Part shown: positions 61,250 to 64,000 of the stretch, piece by piece
How positions within the stretch are numbered: the stretch's first letter is position 1
How the letters are laid out: each line of letters opens with the position of its first letter
Source: Prostheceraeus crozeri
Lineage: Eukaryota; Platyhelminthes; Polycladida; Euryleptidae
DNA length: 64,000 bases
Direction of reading: 5' to 3'
Assembly: GCA_907163375.1 (NCBI GenBank)
Contig: CAJQUW010016176.1
Span: 124,001-188,000, forward strand
The notes under the pieces: generated by a model
Told to the model about the DNA's origin: nothing
Databases searched by the model: none
Seen by the model: only the letters and a program-made list of their open reading frames with translations
Made by a program: the position numbers and the translations under genes

Positions 61250-64000
61250 TTGCAAGGGTTGATTTTAGAATTTCAATTTCATACTAATGCCAGGGTGCAT
61301 GAATCTCAAGTCATAGTCAGTTATGTTCTACTGCAGCTATACACTAAGTGGCAACAACAAGACATCCATATAAACGATTGCTACCACATGAAAATAATGC
61401 CAAAATTTCACTATCATAGCGATTTTGACTATTGATCTGTTGATTCTCTAAATTCACAGAATACATATACAAATAAATGACCATGTGCTACTCATTTTTG
61501 GCGAAATTCCTTCTTGGAAGTAATTAAATTTATTCACTTTTTTCATCAACTGATCCGAACAAAGCTTCGTTGATGTGTTAATTAACGTTCTTTAAAAGCA
61601 TGCAAAAATATTTGGTAGGCCATGAGATAATCCAGAAAATTAAATTATATTTGTATTTTGTTCAAATGCTAGAGTCCGATTAACTCATCATTTCGGCATT
61701 AATCGATGTGAAGATTTAGGCTGTAAAAATCCATTTAAAAAAATACTCTGCAATGCTACAATCGAGTTTTCATGTCTTAAAATTGAAAGTAAGGTACTTT
61801 GTATTCACATTCACTCATGTTTATTCACATTATCTGAGACATTGTCAATCATCTGAGCTGCACGATAACTTTTCCAATGGATAGAAAATTTGATTCAAAA
61901 GCATGCATTGACTTCTATGGTTAACATGTGTTATTGAATTTTGTATATGGTGCTGTTCGATTTCTTTGTCATCTTCCTAATTAGCTGCTGTCGATTTCTT
62001 TGATCATGCATGGAAGTCTATGATCTATATTGGTTTGGAAACTTAGCTACACATGCAGTAACATAGCATATTATCAAACTCCCTTCCTATCTCCACTATG
62101 TTGAAACTATGCGTTCTACATTTTCTAATGTAGAACGGAATTTCTATGAATCAAAATACATGTAATCCAATGGGCTACCGTGCTACATTTTTTTACCCTA
62201 CAATGCACCCAAATTGCAAGTAAGCTTAGATGATATCTTGGGTATAGATAATAAGGCTACACCTCATGCAAATGCCAGTTAAATATCGTTTCACTTGAAA
62301 TTCAAATGAAGGAAATGCACATAGAAGTAGATAATAGTACTTTCTATGGTATTGTTAATTTCTATGGAAATGCATGACATCAATATTGGATAGGCTATCT
62401 ACTAGGACTTTGGATGCCATGGAAAGCCAACCACGTTTGTGTTCTTAGCAGATTGTCTATATCGTCACTGGTCCATAGAGTTCATTGACATTTCTTGATC
62501 GTTTGATAATAGTGATATAACTACTCCATCTGTACTACCATAGAAAGATGTAGCACTCGGCTTCGCCTCGTGCTACATTTTCTGTGGTAGTACAGATGTC
62601 GTAGTTATATCACTATAATGTTGTGAATTCAAATTTGAACAGCTCCGCTTCATTGCGATATGTCTGGTTCAATGGAAATTGATCTAGTGGAATTATTGAA
62701 GTCTGCAGGATGAAGTCAATTTGATGATCAATTGAAACATTTGGAAAATGGAACTTGATCACATTTTTTGACGAATTGTTTTCATATTGCTTTATCTGTG
62801 ATGAAGTCCGGTGAGCTTTACATTTTGTTTCTTAGAATATGCATGCATGATGTACAGTATTTTTTTCTCCAGACATATGCGCTTTAAAATATTAATTCTT
62901 TGATATTTTCGGAAGTAACAATCGAGTTTCACTTGCATGTATATCTTTCTGGAAAGCTGTTAATCGCATTCCATGTAATATGTCTCACGATTAACATGGC
63001 AAGGTCAGAACTTATAAATGAATGTGATCATTTAGGATTGAATGCTTTTTGTAGTGTACACGAGATTAATTATTTGATATTACAACTGATTTGAATGAGT
63101 TTGCAATTCACAAAATGTATCAGAATATTTTTCCTATTACAAGTTAATATTTTATAAGTTTGCAAGTTATATTTTGTAGATAGGATGGTTTGTAAATTCA
63201 AAATCACCAGGGACGGAGCTAATACGTTGACTGATTTTCTGAAGCTGATTATCAACGTCACATCAAGTGAAGAAATATTTTCACCAATGCAGTAAATGGC
63301 TACTTCTCATTTCTGTTTTATAACTATTTGTTTAATCTATTATATTTCAAAAACACCAAGTTCATGTCGTAAATCGCTGCTTTGCTTTCAAAATCGTTTG
63401 ATACTCTTTTTGAGTTCTTTGCAGAACCCAATCCCACTGTTCAGTGTTCAAACAACTTATATGCAACTGAATGCGATGAAGCCGGAGGTTTTCAGTTAGC
63501 CTCCGATCCTCCTGCCTAGGAGATCATGCGTTTTTTAACATGTTCATATCAGGCGGAGACTCAGTCGCCTCAGCTGATAGCTAGAAAGCAGACCTATCTC
63601 CACGAATTGGCAGAAGCTATCATTGATTTTCCGGCTAGAATTTTAATAGAGACATTGGTTTCAGATGCTGCTGCTGAGAACGCTAAGTTATTTAAATAAA
63701 TTTCATTTCGAACCTTTCCTGAAACAGATCGATAAAAACGAGTTCCAAGACCATAGGAAGAAGACCTTTGACTAAGAATCAACATGTCCATAAAATCAAA
63801 ACATACCTTAATTGTCCTTAATTCGTTATCATTATTTAATTCCTGACTTTTGCTGCAGATAATTCATTCACAGGTAGCTGTCCTATTGTATCACTCTCTG
63901 ATTTAGATGGGAGATGGTTTAGAATAGACATGTAAAAATTTATCTAAGTATGAGATTTCTAAAATATGAATTGATCTAGAGATGGATTACAAAACATCAA
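61250..64000 (-). repeat. Right arm of the palindrome, runs off the window
   Basis: Matches the left arm in reverse complement up to the last base of the window, so the palindrome probably continues. Contains an insertion at 62071-62617. Confidence 0.92.
62071..62617. mobile_element. 547-bp insertion in the right palindrome arm
   Basis: Absent from the left arm. It starts TTATCAAAC and has the complement GTTTGATAA at 62501-62509, then a strong hairpin at about 62508-62616 (GTGATATAACTAC and its complement, with inner TCTGTACTACCA and complement). Probably a young non-autonomous insertion; exact borders and target duplication are uncertain by a few bases. Confidence 0.75.

Noticed and set aside
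1..64000. tRNA or rRNA genes
   Set aside because: I saw no convincing cloverleaf or rRNA sequence by eye; a covariance-model scan would be decisive.

Overview
This is a piece of an animal (metazoan) nuclear genome, most likely an AT-rich invertebrate; the species cannot be named from the sequence. The evidence is GT-AG introns, a non-LTR retrotransposon, TIR elements, an interstitial array of the metazoan-type telomere repeat TTAGGG, and no prokaryotic-style operons outside one large element.

Most of the window (6937-41816) is one Polinton/Maverick element, a virus-like self-synthesising DNA transposon. It has 392-bp terminal inverted repeats (5'-AG...CT-3', one mismatch seen) and a clean 6-bp target duplication AGCGTA. 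It carries the diagnostic Polinton genes: protein-primed-type family B DNA polymerase, retrovirus-like integrase with a chromodomain, A32/FtsK-type packaging ATPase, adenain-type protease, major capsid protein, candidate minor capsid protein and small basic virion proteins. At 34.9 kb it is about 14 kb larger than expected. The reason is an internal direct duplication with a period of about 13.93 kb: unit A about 7.92-21.64 kb, unit B about 21.77-35.58 kb. The junction (about 21.58-22.26 kb) is garbled, so either a real decayed duplication or an assembly artefact is possible. Lesions are complementary: A has intact integrase and protease but a broken polymerase; B has an intact polymerase but broken integrase, protease, minor capsid gene and a P-loop substitution in the ATPase.

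A single-unit Polinton would read: left TIR, UBA-RING protein, 207-aa unknown, small basic virion protein, conserved 244-aa protein, ATPase, coiled-coil 216-aa protein, small Cys-rich ORF, integrase, minor capsid protein, pVI/pX-like protein, major capsid protein and protease, all on +. On - follow a TBP-like protein, an overlapping possible PC4-like protein and the polymerase. The right part (36-41.4 kb) holds a spliced multi-exon gene on -, telomere-like repeats and hairpins, a divergent pair of small genes, then the right TIR. Several element promoters share TATATAAGG and nearby bZIP-type sites (TGAGTCA or TGACGTCA). The TBP-like and possible PC4-like proteins suggest the element supplies part of its own transcription machinery. 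This is the most interesting biology in the window.

The right flank contains an eight-exon gene for a Crypton-like tyrosine recombinase (45.8-49.5 kb, one apparent homopolymer frameshift), bracketed by oppositely oriented arrays of a GGCGCTCAGAGACC-like motif. Further right are a 246-bp MITE with 9-bp target duplication next to a minisatellite, a TTAA-flanked TIR element carrying a decayed LINE and itself inserted in an older LINE, a fold-back element related to one at 420-1167, arrays of TACACGTGTA, and a palindrome longer than 5.1 kb running off the window end. The left flank (1-6930) has no gene I can support. No rRNA, tRNA or CRISPR array was seen.
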